Position numbers and translations under genes: made by a program
The notes under the pieces: generated by a model
Seen by the model: only the letters and a program-made list of their open reading frames with translations
Database searches by the model: none
What the model was told of the DNA's origin: nothing
NCBI GenBank assembly: GCA_034522155.1
Contig: JAXHLP010000002.1
Span: 1 to 64,000 of the forward strand
DNA from: Salinilacustrithrix sp034522155
GTDB taxonomy: Bacteria > Actinomycetota > Acidimicrobiia > Acidimicrobiales > Salinilacustritrichaceae
Direction of reading: 5' to 3'
DNA length: 64,000 bases
Shown: positions 19,151 through 29,536 of the stretch, one piece after another
Position numbering within the stretch: position 1 is the first letter of the stretch
How the letters are laid out: each line of letters opens with the position of its first letter

Positions 19151-21780
19151 ACAGCCGGCGGGGCTTCGTGCCGCGGCTCGCCTGGATTCGGAAGTCGGCC
19201 GACGTAGTGGATCGGGCTTGCCCGGCCCCTGGAACGCCACGACCACGCAGGTCGGCGTAGTGCTGGCTGTAGCCGAAGACACGGGTACGGCGCTCGGCCG
19301 GATCGATCTGGTTGGTGGTGGTGCCGCCGTGGAGCTGGTGGAACGACCCCTCGCCGAGGATCGTCGACACGGTGACGTCGGCCGACGAGCCGAGCCGCTC
19401 GTACAGTTCGAGGTTGGCGTAGCCGCCGCCGGCCACCGAGAAGCTCTCGTCGAAGCCGCCGACCTGTTCGATCTGCTTCCGGTCGACGAACATGCAGTTG
19501 CTCTCCCACACGCCGTCGAGCCAGTCGCGGTCGCCGACGAAGTGGCTGATCTCGAAGAGGCGGTAGCCCGCGTGGGGCCAGCGGATCCGCTCGAAGAGTC
19601 GGTCCTCGTAGGCCTGGTCGTAGCCGTCGTCCATCGCGTCGCCCTGCTGGCCCGGACCGACGTACCACTGCTGGGTGGCCACGATGGCCGGCACGTAGAT
19701 GCGCAGGCCGGCCATCCCGAAGCGGAGCACGCCCGGGGTGACGCACGTGCGGCGCCGTCGATCATCAGCGCGAAGCGCGTCGCCGCGGCCCGGCCGGATG
19801 CCGGCGGTTGGGCGCCGTGACCGGCGAGGGCGTCGGCCTCGTCGCCCGAGGTCGATGTAGCCGGAACTCGGGACCGAAGCGGCCGACGAAGTCCTGGCCG
19901 AGCTTCTGGTCCGGCGAGGACCCGTTCTCCACGACGATCACCTCGTAGGACAGGTCGTCGATGCCCTCCTGGTAGGACCGCGAGAGGGCGAGGAGCGTGC
20001 GCTCGGCCTCGCGACGCATGTCGTAGAAGACGACGACGACGCGATCAGGTCGACGGCTGCTCGGTCGTCGTCGTCGTCGGCGGCCGAGCGGCGGCGCGAC
20101 CGCGGGTTCGGGCAGGCGATGTCGCTTCCGGCCCGAGCTGTGGCTTGCGCCACGACCGGGCGTTGGCGTCGACTTGGGTGATCTGGTCGGTGATGCCCCG
20201 TTCAGCTCGCGGAACGCGTCGGCGGCTGCGTTGCGGTCGGAGTCGTGCGGCGTCCGTCGATCACGACGAAGCCGCCGGGTGCGAGCCGGTCGTAGAGCCG
20301 GTCGAGCACATTCGCGTCGCTTCGGTGCCGATGCCACGACCGATCCGAAGCATCGCCACTTGCTCGAGCGTCCGCTCCGGGCAGCGTCGTCGGCGGCGGA
20401 CCCTGGAGGAATCGGACGCGATCGTCGAGCAGCGAGAAGCGCTCGAATCCGTCGCGCACGAGGTTCAGGTCGGCCTGGAACCCGGCGACGCCCGTCCGAC
20501 GGGAGGATCGGCGCCTTGTCCGGGCTCCGGCGACGACCGGAAGTGGTCGGCCACCCACACCCGACGATCATCGATCTCGTGGGCATCGAGCCAGGCGCGC
20601 ATGAAGATCGCCCCACCACCGCGGCCGGTGCCGCACTCGACGAGATCCCCCGGCACGTCGTCGTGCCGAACGGCATCGAGGCACTGCTCGATGTGGTCCA
20701 GCCGGGTTCGGCCCATGTCGGTGTACGGGATGAACGACGTGGTCGACGGGGTCCGGGGCCGGCCGGACCGAGCCGTCGGCCGCTCGACGCCGAGTAACGG
20801 CATCTGGTCGTGGCGACGCGGGTCACGCAGGATGCTGGTGCCGGGTTCGGTGCCGGCTCGGCTAGGCGCTCCGTCAGGTGCTGGAACCGGGCCTCGTGGT
20901 CGAGGTAGTGCTCGTTGAGCAGCGAGGCCTTCACGGTCCGCAGGTACCTCGTCGTGGCCCGCGCGAGCTTCTCGTTCCGCTGGAGGTACACGTTGTGCTG
21001 GAACAGCACGGCACGGAGCCGGACGTCTTCCGCGAGCTGGAGCAGGTCGTCCTTGCCCTCGACGCCCGCGAGCCGGTCGAGCTCGGCCACGAGCGCGGGT
21101 CGGCGTTCGAGGAGGTCGTGCTCGGCGACGATCGCCAGCCCGAAGTAGATCGGGATGACCTCGAGTCGGTACGGGCGATCGTGCTCGGCGAGGAAGTCCT
21201 CCAGTGCGGTCATGACGCCGTTGCGAGGTCCGCCCTCGGTCTCGGCGTTGCATCATCGGGTTGAGGCCGAGGCCGCCCTGCGAGGCCAGCTTCCGGCGCC
21301 ACGGCTTGATGCCTGCGTGCCGCCACGGCTGACGGAACTCGTCGGGAACGTCGTCGGGGTTGTAGTAGAGGTCGCGACGACCGTAGGGCCAGCCCACGTC
21401 GTGGAGCATCAGCAACGGCAGCGGCGTGCCGTTGGTCGTGGCCACCTCGCGCAGCAGCCGGAGCTCGTTGTACACCGTGTACCAGTTGTGGTCGCCGTCG
21501 ATCAGTGCGGCATCCATCGGGGGAAGGTGTCCCAGGACGTTGACGCTGAGGTCCCGGTGGAAGACGTACTGGCCGCCGAAGCGGGCCACGTGTTCCTCCG
21601 GGTCGAAGCCGGGTACCGGGTCGATCACATGGAGCTCGGTCTCGGGACCGAGGCTGCTCGATGATCTGCTGTCGGTCGTTCTCGCCACGGAGTGCACCGA
21701 TCTCGACGCGAGCTGCGCTTGAGCCCGTGCGGCGGCTCCAGCACGGGAGAGATGGCGATCGTCCCGACGAGCGGGAACAT
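19146..21780 (-). CDS. Three-domain fusion: methyltransferase, TylF-like, GT2 (module C)
   Basis: ATG at 21780 gives MFPLVGTIA. Domain 1: VEIGALRGEN, ETELHVIDPVPGFDPEEH, FHRDLSVNVLG, MDAALIDGDHNWYTVYNEL (21535-21475), LMLHDVGWPYGRRDLYYNP, GVMTALEDFLAEHDRPY, IPIYFGLAIVAEHD, YLRTVKASLLNEHYLDHEAR. Domain 2: DHIEQCLDAVRHDDVPGDLVE with loop CGTGRGGGAIFMRAWLDAHE (20640-20580), VWVADHF, RFSLLDDRVRFLQGP, LYDRLAPGGFVVIDGR. Domain 3: VVVFYDMRREAERTLLALSR, LSYEVIVVENGSSPDQKLG, LRFGMAGLRIYVPAIVAT, WYVGPGQQGDAMDDGYDQAY, ESNCMFVDRKQIEQVGGFDE, SVAGGGYANLELYER, GEGSFHQLHGGTTTNQIDP. This copy is the best resolved of the three: large parts read without frame changes. Confidence 0.7.
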
Positions 21781-21961
21781 GTCCGCGAGCGCTCCCCTGT
21801 GTCGCGATGGATCGCTGGAGCCGTGAGGCAGTGCGCCTCTCGCGAGGTCGTCAACGACGGTCGTGAGAATCAGTGCTCGCACGTTGCGGCGATGGCGTCG
21901 ACAGCGGCCGGCACGGATTGACGTCTAGAGTGTCGACGGACTCAGGAGGTAGGAGCCACCG
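21781..21961. promoter_or_regulatory. Divergent intergenic region
   Basis: The 181 bases separate the minus-strand module C fusion gene and the plus-strand YVMVP protein, so promoters for both should lie here. A TAGAGT hexamer (TAnnnT type) near 21930 precedes the GGAGG at 21943 and the ATG at 21962. No inverted repeat or operator-like symmetry stood out. Confidence 0.3.
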
Positions 21962-22465
21962 ATGTCCTACGTGATGGTGCCGGTCCCCGAGGACCGCGTG
22001 AAAGATGTGATGCAGTTCGTCGTTCGGATCGTGAACCAGGACGCGCTCGAGGACTGGGACGAGGAATCGATCGCCCAGATGTTCGAGGACGTGGATGAGC
22101 CGAGCCGTGCCCTGCTCTCGACCGTCGCCCAGGCGGTCCAGGAAGGGCGAGCGACCGCTCGGTCGCAGACGATGCCGCTGCCATTGATCGAGCTGAGCCC
22201 CGCGAGGCTCATCGGAATCTGCTCCGTGAGGTCAACGACGATCGCCGCGACGGAGCGCGCCGGGCCTGGTTCACCCAGCGACTGGTCCCGGAGACCCTGC
22301 CCAACGGTCGGAAGCGCAACGTGCGGGTCCTGTCGATGAAGGACGAGGTCGCCCCCCTGGTCACCGCGGCCGATCGTGAGCATTCCTGCTGGCCGAAGGC
22401 GATCCCGCTGGAGGCCGGAGCCCGAGCAATGAACCTGCGGCCACGACGCCATGGAGTCGGCGATG
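21962..22465 (+). CDS. Small YVMVP-type conserved protein
   Basis: Unknown function. The ATG at 21962 has a strong ribosome-binding site (AGGAGGTAGGAG). The protein begins MSYVMVPVPEDRVKDVMQFV and continues with an acidic helix (DALEDWDEESIAQMFEDVDE) and SRALLSTVAQAVQEGR; after frame changes near 22150 and 22200 come NLLREVNDDRRDG, WFTQRLVPETLPNGRKRNVRV and SMKDEVAPLVTAADREH. The total is about 150-165 residues, soluble, with no signal peptide. A related, worse-preserved copy starts at 184. It sits immediately before the ABC exporter pair on the same strand, so a role linked to surface glycan export or its control is possible but unproven. Confidence 0.65.
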
Positions 22466-22502
22466 AGCGCCGTCCGACGCTGACCGAACATGGCGCCGGT
22501 GC

Positions 22503-23290
22503 GTGCGCAGACCCGTCCCGGCGATCGAGGTCGACGACCTGTCGGTGTCCTACCGGATCCGCCTGGACAACGACTCCGCCTGGGCCGACATCCGCGACGT
22601 GTTCCACCGCCGGAAGAAGCGGGAGAACCGCGAGCGGGTCGTCCCTGCCCTCCGCGGGGTGTCGTTCGACGTGCCCCAGGGGTCGGTCACCGCGGTGATC
22701 GGCCGCAACGGCGCGGGCAAGACCACGCTGCTGCGGACGCTGTCGGGAGTGCTCGCGCCCGAGACGGGGCGGGTGGTCGTCCGGGGCCAGATGAACCTGC
22801 TCGCACCGGGCATCGGCTTCAACCAGAGCCTGTCCGGCCGGGAGAACATCCGGCTCGGGGGGCTGGCCAACGGCATGGTGCCGGAGCGGATCGACGCGCT
22901 CACCGGGGAGATCGCCGAGTTCGCCGAGCTCGACGAGTACATCGAGTACCCGATCAAGACCTACTCGTCGGGGATGAAGGTCGCGCTTGGCCTTCTCGGT
23001 CGCCGCGCATCTCGACCCCGAGATCCTGCTGATCGACGAGGCGCTCTCCGCGGGAGACGCGGCGTTCGCGCCGAAGGTCGGCAAGAAGATGGCCGATCTC
23101 TGCGGCCACGGGCGCACCATCGTGTTGGTGACCCACAGCCTGCAGTCGATCCGGACCATGGCCACCAACGCCATGTGGCTCCACCAGGGTCGGGTGGTCT
23201 GCACCGGCGACCCCGATGATGTGCTCGGCCGGTACATGCGCTACTGCCGGCTCGAGCAGCTCGAACTCGCTGGAGGACGGCGCAGAATGA
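22503..23290 (+). CDS. wzt: Polysaccharide ABC exporter ATPase (Wzt-like)
   Basis: ATP-binding subunit of an O-antigen or teichoic-acid-type exporter. The GTG at 22503 opens MRRPVPAIEVDDLSVSYRI. Motifs: Walker A GRNGAGKTT (22701-22728), the Q/Y loop region NQSLSGRENI, signature YSSGMK (22963-22980), Walker B ILLIDEALSAGD (23023-23060), H-loop VLVTHSLQSI (23125-23155). One frame change lies in the signature at about 22988 (continuing as AFSVAAHLDPE). The protein ends near residue 262, directly after YMRYCRLEQLE, so the C-terminal carbohydrate-binding domain of E. coli O9a Wzt is absent; this resembles the short Wzt/TagH/KpsT form. The Wzm permease follows immediately. Confidence 0.88.
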
Positions 23291-24319
23291 GTCGCCCGAG
23301 GACCAGGACGAGAGTCGATGTCGCTCGACGACGACGAGGAGCCGTCGCCGCTGGGCGCGGCGACGACGCTGCCGCGGCGAACGACGTGCGGGAACGACGC
23401 CAGGCCGCGCCGTTCGGTCACGCCGTCGCCGACGACCAGCGGCAAGCCGTGGAAGCGGTCGCTGAGGATTCTGGGGTCGTCAGGGTCTCCGATGCCCGGT
23501 CACGCTCCACGCCTCCCCATCCGCCAGTACGTCCGCGATCTCTGGTCTCGCCGGCAGTTCCTCGTGGCGCTGGCCAAGTCGGAGCTGCGAGGCAAACGTT
23601 CGAGCACGCTCCTCGGCAGCATCTGGGCGCTCCTCGACCCGATCTTCCAGGCCGCGATCTACTTCTTCCTGTTCACCGTCATCCGCGGGGGCGGAGGTGA
23701 TGGCGGCGGCGGCCGTACGATTGATTTCCTCCCGCTCCTCATCGGCGGCATCTTCCTCTTCCGGCTCGTGCTCGGCCGCGCTCACCGAGGGCGGAAATCG
23801 ATTCGCAGGTCGAGCTCGCTCATGCTCAACTCCAACTTCCCACATGCGCTGCTCCTCGCCTGCCGTCGTGTACAAGGGCGTGCTCGGCTTCCTCCCGACG
23901 ATCTTCGTCTTCCGTGGCGTGCATGCGCTGCTCGGGCCGCCGCCACGTCGGGGTTGCTGTGGGTGCCGCTGTTGCTTCGGCATCCAGATCGCTGCTGGGC
24001 ACCGGGCTCTCGTTGTTGATGGCGACGATGGTCGTGTTCTTCAAAGACGTCGAGAAGGCGCTCCAGTACGTCCAGCGCATCCTCTTCTCACCACCCCGGT
24101 GATCTACCTGCCGCTGGCCATGCTGCCCGACGGCATCCGAAGCGTGTTGACCTTCCAGCCGCCTCTTCCGCGCTGTTCGCCAACTGCCAACTGGTGTTCG
24201 GCGGTGGGTCGGCCGACATGACGTACCTCCTGTACTCGGTGCTGTGGGCAGGAGGCCTCTTCCTCGTCGGCGGCTGGCTGTTCATGCGGTACGAGCGGGA
24301 GATGGCGTCACGGCTCTGA
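23288..24319 (+). CDS. wzm: Polysaccharide ABC exporter permease (Wzm-like)
   Basis: ABC-2 type membrane subunit working with the Wzt-like ATPase to export a lipid-linked glycan. The start is placed at an ATGA overlap at 23287-23290; an alternative ATG is at 23318 (MSLDDDEEPSPLG). After an acidic N-terminus come IRQYVRDLWSRRQFLVALAK and the family motif LRGKRSSTLLGSIWALLDP (23587-23642), then transmembrane segments AAIYFFLFTVI, FLPLLIGGIFLFRLV, GVLGFLPTIFVF, LLWVPLLFGIQI, GTGLSLLMATMVVFFKDVEKA, PVIYLPLAMLPDGI and YSVLWAGGLFLVGGWLFMRY. It ends MASRL with TGA at 24317-24319. Frame changes lie near 23775, 23865, 23920, 24090 and 24165. Confidence 0.85.
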
Positions 24320-24364
24320 GACGTCGTCGCACCGGGATCGAGTGGTGTCGCGGGCGGCGGGTAC

Positions 24365-26352
24365 TCATCCGTCAGGTCGGGATTTCGTTCCACCCAGCCA
24401 GATGGCCGCGGTGAGCGCCCCGTACAGCTGCTCCTTGGCGTTCTCCGTCCCGCTCCGAGAACTCCGCGATGGCTCGACTCGACCGCTGTTCGATCGAGGA
24501 TCTGGTGGACGGTCGGTTGGAGGCGTGGTCGAGCAGCGTGGCGGCGCATGACCTCGACGTCGGCCGCTTCGTTTCGGCGGGCGGCGCGCGACGACCGACG
24601 ATCATCGAAGGTGGTCGCCTGGCTTTCGGGCTCCGCGGCGTCGGATGCTGAGCGGGTTCGGCTCTCCGGCTCGGGAAGGTGCGGTCCGGAACGACCTCCT
24701 GCTGGCCGGCCGCGCTTGGCGAAGAGGCCAGTCGGGCGAGGTCGGGCGCCGCCCGTTCGTAGTTGCTCCCGGCAGATCCCCATTGCCGTGTGTCGGTCCC
24801 GGGGGCCGAGGGATCGCGGCGCGGACCGCGGTCGGAGAATGGAGGGGGAGGCACGCACGTGCGTTTCGTCGGTCTTCGAGCGCCGGGACCGTACCAGCGT
24901 CGCATCCGAATGGCGGAGGTACATGGCATCGACCGCATCCTGCGGAGCGTCGCTCCATGTCGAAGCCCTCGTAGGCAGCGGCCCGTCAACTCGGTGCTGG
25001 TATCGGCGACGAAGCGCATCCGTCTCGAGGATTCCTGACGCTCCGTATCCCCAATCGCTCGGGAGGCGCCCTTCGAGAAGTTGGTGCGTGGTTCTGGATG
25101 CGGGTCATTCCGGCGTAGTTGGTGGACAGGGTCTGGCCGTAGAGCCCGTTCCGAGGTCGGCACGCCGGGGTCACCGTGCGGTGGAGCAGATCGAGGGCGC
25201 CGCCACCGCGGTCCGCCGTAGGGGGCCATGGCCCACGTGCGCGACGAAGTGCCGCAGCTCTCGTTCGTCGACGTTCTGCGATGCTCGGCGGCCAAGACGA
25301 CGTGCTCGAGCCGCTGACCGCTGGCGAGCTTCCAGGTCTGCAGGACCGATCACCGTGCCGCAAGTTGTACGTTGCGCGGCCAACTATCAGGGCGACCACG
25401 ACGTCTGGAAGGCCGGGGCTGCCGAACGTCTGATACTCGATTGCCGCCCTCGAAGCCCTTCAGCGAGGAGCACGGCGAGCCGACCGTGAGATCCGGTATC
25501 TTCCGGTGAGCTCGACGATGCGACGCTGGACCGGAAGGCTGGCCGCGGTGCGGATCGAGGTCACGATGTCGGAGATCAGACCTCCATCGAGCAGACGGTC
25601 CGGGCTCCCTTCGAGCGGCCGCCGCCACGGTGGTGTGGTGTCGCGGGTCAAGGAGATGCCGCGTGCGCTGATCGTACGGCTTCGTGCCGAAAGGCGCGAC
25701 CTCGACGTCCTGATAGCCGGTCCGGTGCCCGATCGGGTAGCCGCTGTACGCGAGCCACCCGGCCCCGAGGAACATCTCGACTCGGAGAACCGGCAAGAAG
25801 CACGCAGCCAACCCCGAGTCGGGAGGAGATGAGGGAATACCCGTCCACCTCGGATCGATACAACAGGCTCGTCCCGAGGAGTCGGACGCCACGACGCCGT
25901 GCCCGCCGGCGTCGAGTAGATGGCGGTGAAGACGCCGAGGAGTCCGTCGGTACCGGGTCAGCGGACGGCTCCGTACATGACGGGCGAGCTGTGCTGACCA
26001 CGGCTCATCGTTTCCCCATCCCGACCTTGGCCAGAGCTGGCCAGTGAAGGCCGTCAATCCGTCTGAGGCGACGTGGCACCTGTCTCCCGTACCGAGGTCC
26101 ACGTGGTCTTGCAACCGGCGAAGACCACCGTCGACTCCGGGTTCGACCAAACGAAGTGGGTCGTGGGTTGGGACCGGAAGCTCCGGTGGCGTCGGCTCCC
26201 GGAGAACGGCCTCGACATGGCTCGGAATCGAAGGACCGGCCGCGAGTACAACACCAGCACGCTCAGCTCTCTCCCCGCACTCCTACAGCATGGCACCCAC
26301 GAGGTCCGTCGGGGAGCAGGGCCACCCGCGAGGTTCCGGTGCCGTTGGTCAC
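24365..26352 (-). CDS. Asparagine-synthase-like PP-loop protein, copy 1
   Basis: Homologue of the protein at 31727-33579; both belong to the asparagine synthase superfamily (adenylation of a carboxylate, then amidation). A GTG at 26352 overlaps the TGA of the upstream sulfotransferase. Blocks shared with copy 2: GLTAFTGQLWPRSGW, AGWLAYSGYPIGHRTGYQDVE (25760-25700, in part), VAPFGTKPY, LISDIVTSIRTAASL, the PP-loop IVELTGRKDSR-like region near 25510 (written RIVELTGR then a frame change), NGLYGQTLSTNYAGMTRIQNH (25156-25095, in part), AVDAMYLRHSD and a C-terminus QLYGALTAAIWLGG. No N-terminal cysteine nucleophile typical of class II glutaminase domains is visible. In this cluster it may amidate a uronic or nonulosonic acid carboxyl, by inference only. 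Many frame changes. Confidence 0.55.
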
Positions 26353-27117
26353 CGTGTGACAGTGGCACCATCAACCCAGTCGTTCGACGTCTCGTAGTGG
26401 AACTGGAGGAGATCGCCGTAGTGGGCCTTGAAGTACTCGATGTGCTCGGCGTCGAAGTGGTTGACCCAGTCGCCGGCGACGCCCTTCCGGAGGTGACTCG
26501 TCACGTCTTCCTCGCCCGGCGGCCGCCAGCGACTTCTGGAAGCTGTGGTCCTCCGCGATCTCTTCGATGACGTCGGGAGTGACGGCACCGGGCCCATCGA
26601 TCTCGAGGAAGGATGCCTGGTGCGCGCAGGTGCGTCGGCGGTGTCGGTCGTGAGATCCTCCATGCGGAGCTCGAGCGCTGGGGACGGTCGTAATCCCGAC
26701 GCGCATGACCTTGGACTGGAACTTCGCCGGCTTGAGCTCGAGCATCAGTCCCTCTCGTTCGGAGACCGCGTTCGAGTCGGTCTCGATACTCGAGGAGGTT
26801 GCCGAACGGTGGATGGCTGTAGCGGTGGGAGAAGTCGGCCGACACTGCGATGGCGCGGATCGCGGATGACGTGAAACGCTACGGGCCGAGATCGACGATG
26901 TGTCGCTGCGCGTTCACGTCGGCAGAGGAAGGTCCGGTCCGGTCTCCGAATCGCTCTGGTGAGATCTCCGTCGAAGTCCTTCAGGGCCGCTGACGACCAT
27001 CCGTTCCGCGACCAATGACTTCCAGAGGTCGGCGACCACGGCCTTGATCCACTGCGTGGCGCACTTGTGATGCCCGAAGTAGGCGGCGGAGCGGCACCGG
27101 AGGATTGCTCGCAGCAC
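26349..27117 (-). CDS. Sulfotransferase
   Basis: Start MLRAILRCRSAAYFGHHKCAT at 27117: the phosphosulfate loop appears as FGHHKCATQWIK (27080-27045). Later blocks: FHVIRDPRHR (near 26870, RDP 3'-phosphate motif), DFSHRYSHPPFGNLLEYRDRL (26840-26780, in part), ELKPAKFQSKVMRV, FLEIDGPGAVTPDVIEEIAED (near 26590), FQKSLAAAGR, and the C-terminal RKGVAGDWVNHFDAEHIEYF (26495-26435), the R-K-G-x-x-G-D-W motif of PAPS binding. The TGA at 26349-26351 overlaps the start of the asparagine-synthase-like gene. Three or four frame changes are needed. Confidence 0.62.
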
Positions 27118-27299
27118 GTTTCATCATGAGGCGAGCAGCGTGCATGACGATCCAAGGAGTACGGGTTGCCCCGTCCAGCCATGCGTCTTGGCTGTGTGCC
27201 TCGTCTGTCGGTTGTTCGACGAGCATCGTCCGGTCGTACGACGCCATGCCGCAACCGGTCTGGAACTGGTGCGGCTCGCTCGAGTCCCGGGTGAGCTAG

Positions 27300-28330
27300 G
27301 TGCGTCTCGTAGTCCACATCGGCACGCCGAAGACCGGGTACGACCACACTGCAGACCGCTCTGCGGACCAATGGTGCCCGGCTCCACGACCTGGGATCCT
27401 GTATCCGACGCCGCCGCGAGGTCGGCTGAACCACGGGCTTCTCGTCGCTGCCGATCGCGACAGGTTCGGAGGCTTCCTCGGGAGTTCCGTGACGGGCATG
27501 GAGATCCGACATCGATTCGGGCCCCAGGCCCACCGATACTGGAACCGTCTGCGCCGGAGGTCGAGGGGTCGGGGGCCGAAGTCGTCGTCCTCTCCAGCGA
27601 GCACCTCTACGGCCGATCGAAGGATGATGTCGCTCCTGCGGGACATGCTCGAGACTCTCTACGACCGACATCGAGGTCTGTTGCTACATCCGCGACCCCC
27701 ATCGGCCTACTACGTCTCGATGTTGCAGCAGCGGGTGAAGACCGCCCACGCAGTCCCCCGGCCGGACCAGTTCCATCTCGCAGCCCAGCAGCGCCTCTCT
27801 CGCTACCGGTCGGCCTTCGGCGATGGTGACGGTGCGCTCGGCGGAGCGCGATGCGCTCATCGGTGGCGGAGTGGTCGCGGACTTCCTGGAGACGTTCCTT
27901 CCAGATGAGTGGACACGGCGTCGACGTCCATGCTCCTGATCTCAACCAATCGATGTCGGCGGAGGCGATGTGCGTCCTCCGATGGGGTCCGCCGGTCCGC
28001 GTGGCCGGACGACGACGGCTGGTTCGTTCCGGAGAGTGGCCGCATCCTCCGTGTCTTGACAGGCCTGCCGTCGTCGCTTCGGACAGACCCGACCGTCGTT
28101 GCGTCCGGAGATTCGCTCGGCGTTCCTCGATCGGCGCCGGGAGGACATCGAGTTCCTCGGCCGCGAGTACGGCGTTTCGGTCTGCGCGAATCCGGGCATG
28201 GCCGAAGGCGATGCCGGACGATCCTCCAGGATGGTCGTCCGATGATCTGCGGCACCTGCTGGATGTCGACCCGCGCAGTATCGAGCGTACGTTCCACCGA
28301 ACTGGTGAAGGTGCTGGCTCAACGGCCTAG
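27300..28330 (+). CDS. Sulfotransferase (HIGTPKTGTTTLQ type)
   Basis: The GTG at 27300 opens MRLVVHIGTPKTG followed, after a frame change, by TLQTALRTNG (phosphosulfate loop). Then: GILYPTPPRGRLNHGLLVAA (27390-27450), VVVLSSEHLYGRSKDDV (27580-27630), LLRDMLETLYD, CYIRDPPSAY-like 3'-phosphate region (27690), VSMLQQRVKTAHAVPRPDQF, LSRYRSAFGD, DALIGGGVVADFLETFLPDE, RPSLRPEIRSAFL and FLGREYGVSVC. It is closely related to the minus-strand gene at 33573-34154, which shares HIGTxKTGTTTLQ and the LYPSPP/LYPTPP block. It diverges from the sulfotransferase at 27117. Confidence 0.6.
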
Positions 28331-28408
28331 CGCTCTCTGCTGTCGGCAAGCGGCTGGTACCCAGCCCGCTGCGGAGGCGGTAGGGCCGACGGCTGCCGGT
28401 CGCTGCGG

Positions 28409-29525
28409 CTAGGTCGAGCCGGCCGCGAGCTTGCAGATGCTGCCGCTCGAGCGTGACGATGTCGAGCTCGCCCCGGCCGTCGGTGTCGATCGACGTGATC
28501 CGCCGAGCGTCTTCGGACCACTTCGAACTCGTCGATGACGGTACCGTCCTCGAAGCGGAAACTGCCGGACGAAACCTCCGCAGTAGTCGCTGTAGAGGGG
28601 AATGCGCCCTGGAGCTCGGGGATGGCCTCGCCGCGGTCGACGTGGCCGGCCACGACTGCGCAGACGCCCTGGGAGCGTTCGACCTGGAGCACGGGTTCAA
28701 CGGTGCCGGAGGTGTTGCGGCTGTCGGCCATGAAACACTTCGGTGCCCTCAGCGACCGGCCAGCCGTAGTCGAGACCGGCAAGCGTCGAGCGGTTGCTCG
28801 TTGATCTCCTCGATGCTCGCCTCACCGAGCGTCAGCCACGTAGAGCACCTGGTCCTCGGCGTCGATGGAGATCCGCCAAGGGTTTCGGAGACCGTGCGCG
28901 GCCCAGCAGCTCGGGCAAGCCTTCGCCGTCGATGTAGGGGTTTCCGTCAGCAGGCTCGGCGACTCCTGGCTCAGACACGTCGAAGACGGTGGATCGCGCC
29001 AGCACGGTTCGTCGATGTCCGGGGCCTTGTGACGTTCGTGGCCATCCCCGATGCTGAACCAGAGCGCCTCGTGCGGGCCGAAGGTCAACGTCCCCCCGTG
29101 TCGTGGAGTCTCTCGACGGGCCGAAACTCCCGGAGGACGACCGCCGAATCAGGATCTGCCTTGTTCGGATCGTCCGAGACCTGATACTCGACGATCTCCA
29201 GAGGCCCGCTCATGTCCGCGGTCGTAGACGAAGAGGCGGCCGCCCTTGTTCGCCGCGTAGTCGGGATGGAACTGCCAGGGTGGAGAAGGCCGCGCTCACC
29301 TCGGCCCCTCTCCTCGCCGTCGCCGTTCTCCTCGAGCCCGCGCCGACAGGATCGAGGAACGGTTCCTCGACCAGGCCGCCCGTACCCTGGATGATGCCGG
29401 ATGCCCCCTTGTGTCTTCTCGAGGAAGAAGAGCCGGTCAGCTGGGCTTCCCCTGAAGCATCGGAGGGTTGCTGATTGGGGTGGAGCCTCTCATCCGGCAG
29501 TGCGCGTGTCGCCATCGTCGGTCGA
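28409..29525 (-). pseudogene. Soluble PQQ glucose/sorbosone dehydrogenase-like gene, 5' end lost
   Basis: GSDH-type beta-propeller. Blocks in order: FLEKTQGASGIIQGTGGLVE (29425-29370), PFLDPV, AAFHPDYAANKGGRLFVY-type region near 29260, GPLEIVEYQVSDDPNKADPDS (29210-29150, in part), LTFGPHEALWFSIGDG (29088-29040), LGAHGLRNPWRISIDAEDQVLYVAD (28900-28830, in part), YGWPVAEGTECFMADSRN (28770-28715), VCAVVAGHVDRGEAIPELQGAF (28665-28605, in part), YSDYCGGFVR and a C-terminus ITSIDTDGRGELDIVTLE..KLAAGS with TAG at 28409-28411. The N-terminal secretion signal and first propeller strand expected upstream are missing because IS3-like sequence begins at about 29534. Frame changes are also present, so the gene is unlikely to be functional as read. 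Confidence 0.65.
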
Positions 29526-29536
29526 GAGCGGGTTGT

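Noticed and set aside
24320..24364. A rho-independent terminator after wzm
   Set aside because: The 45 bases are GC-rich and contain no clear hairpin followed by a T run; convergent genes end close by.
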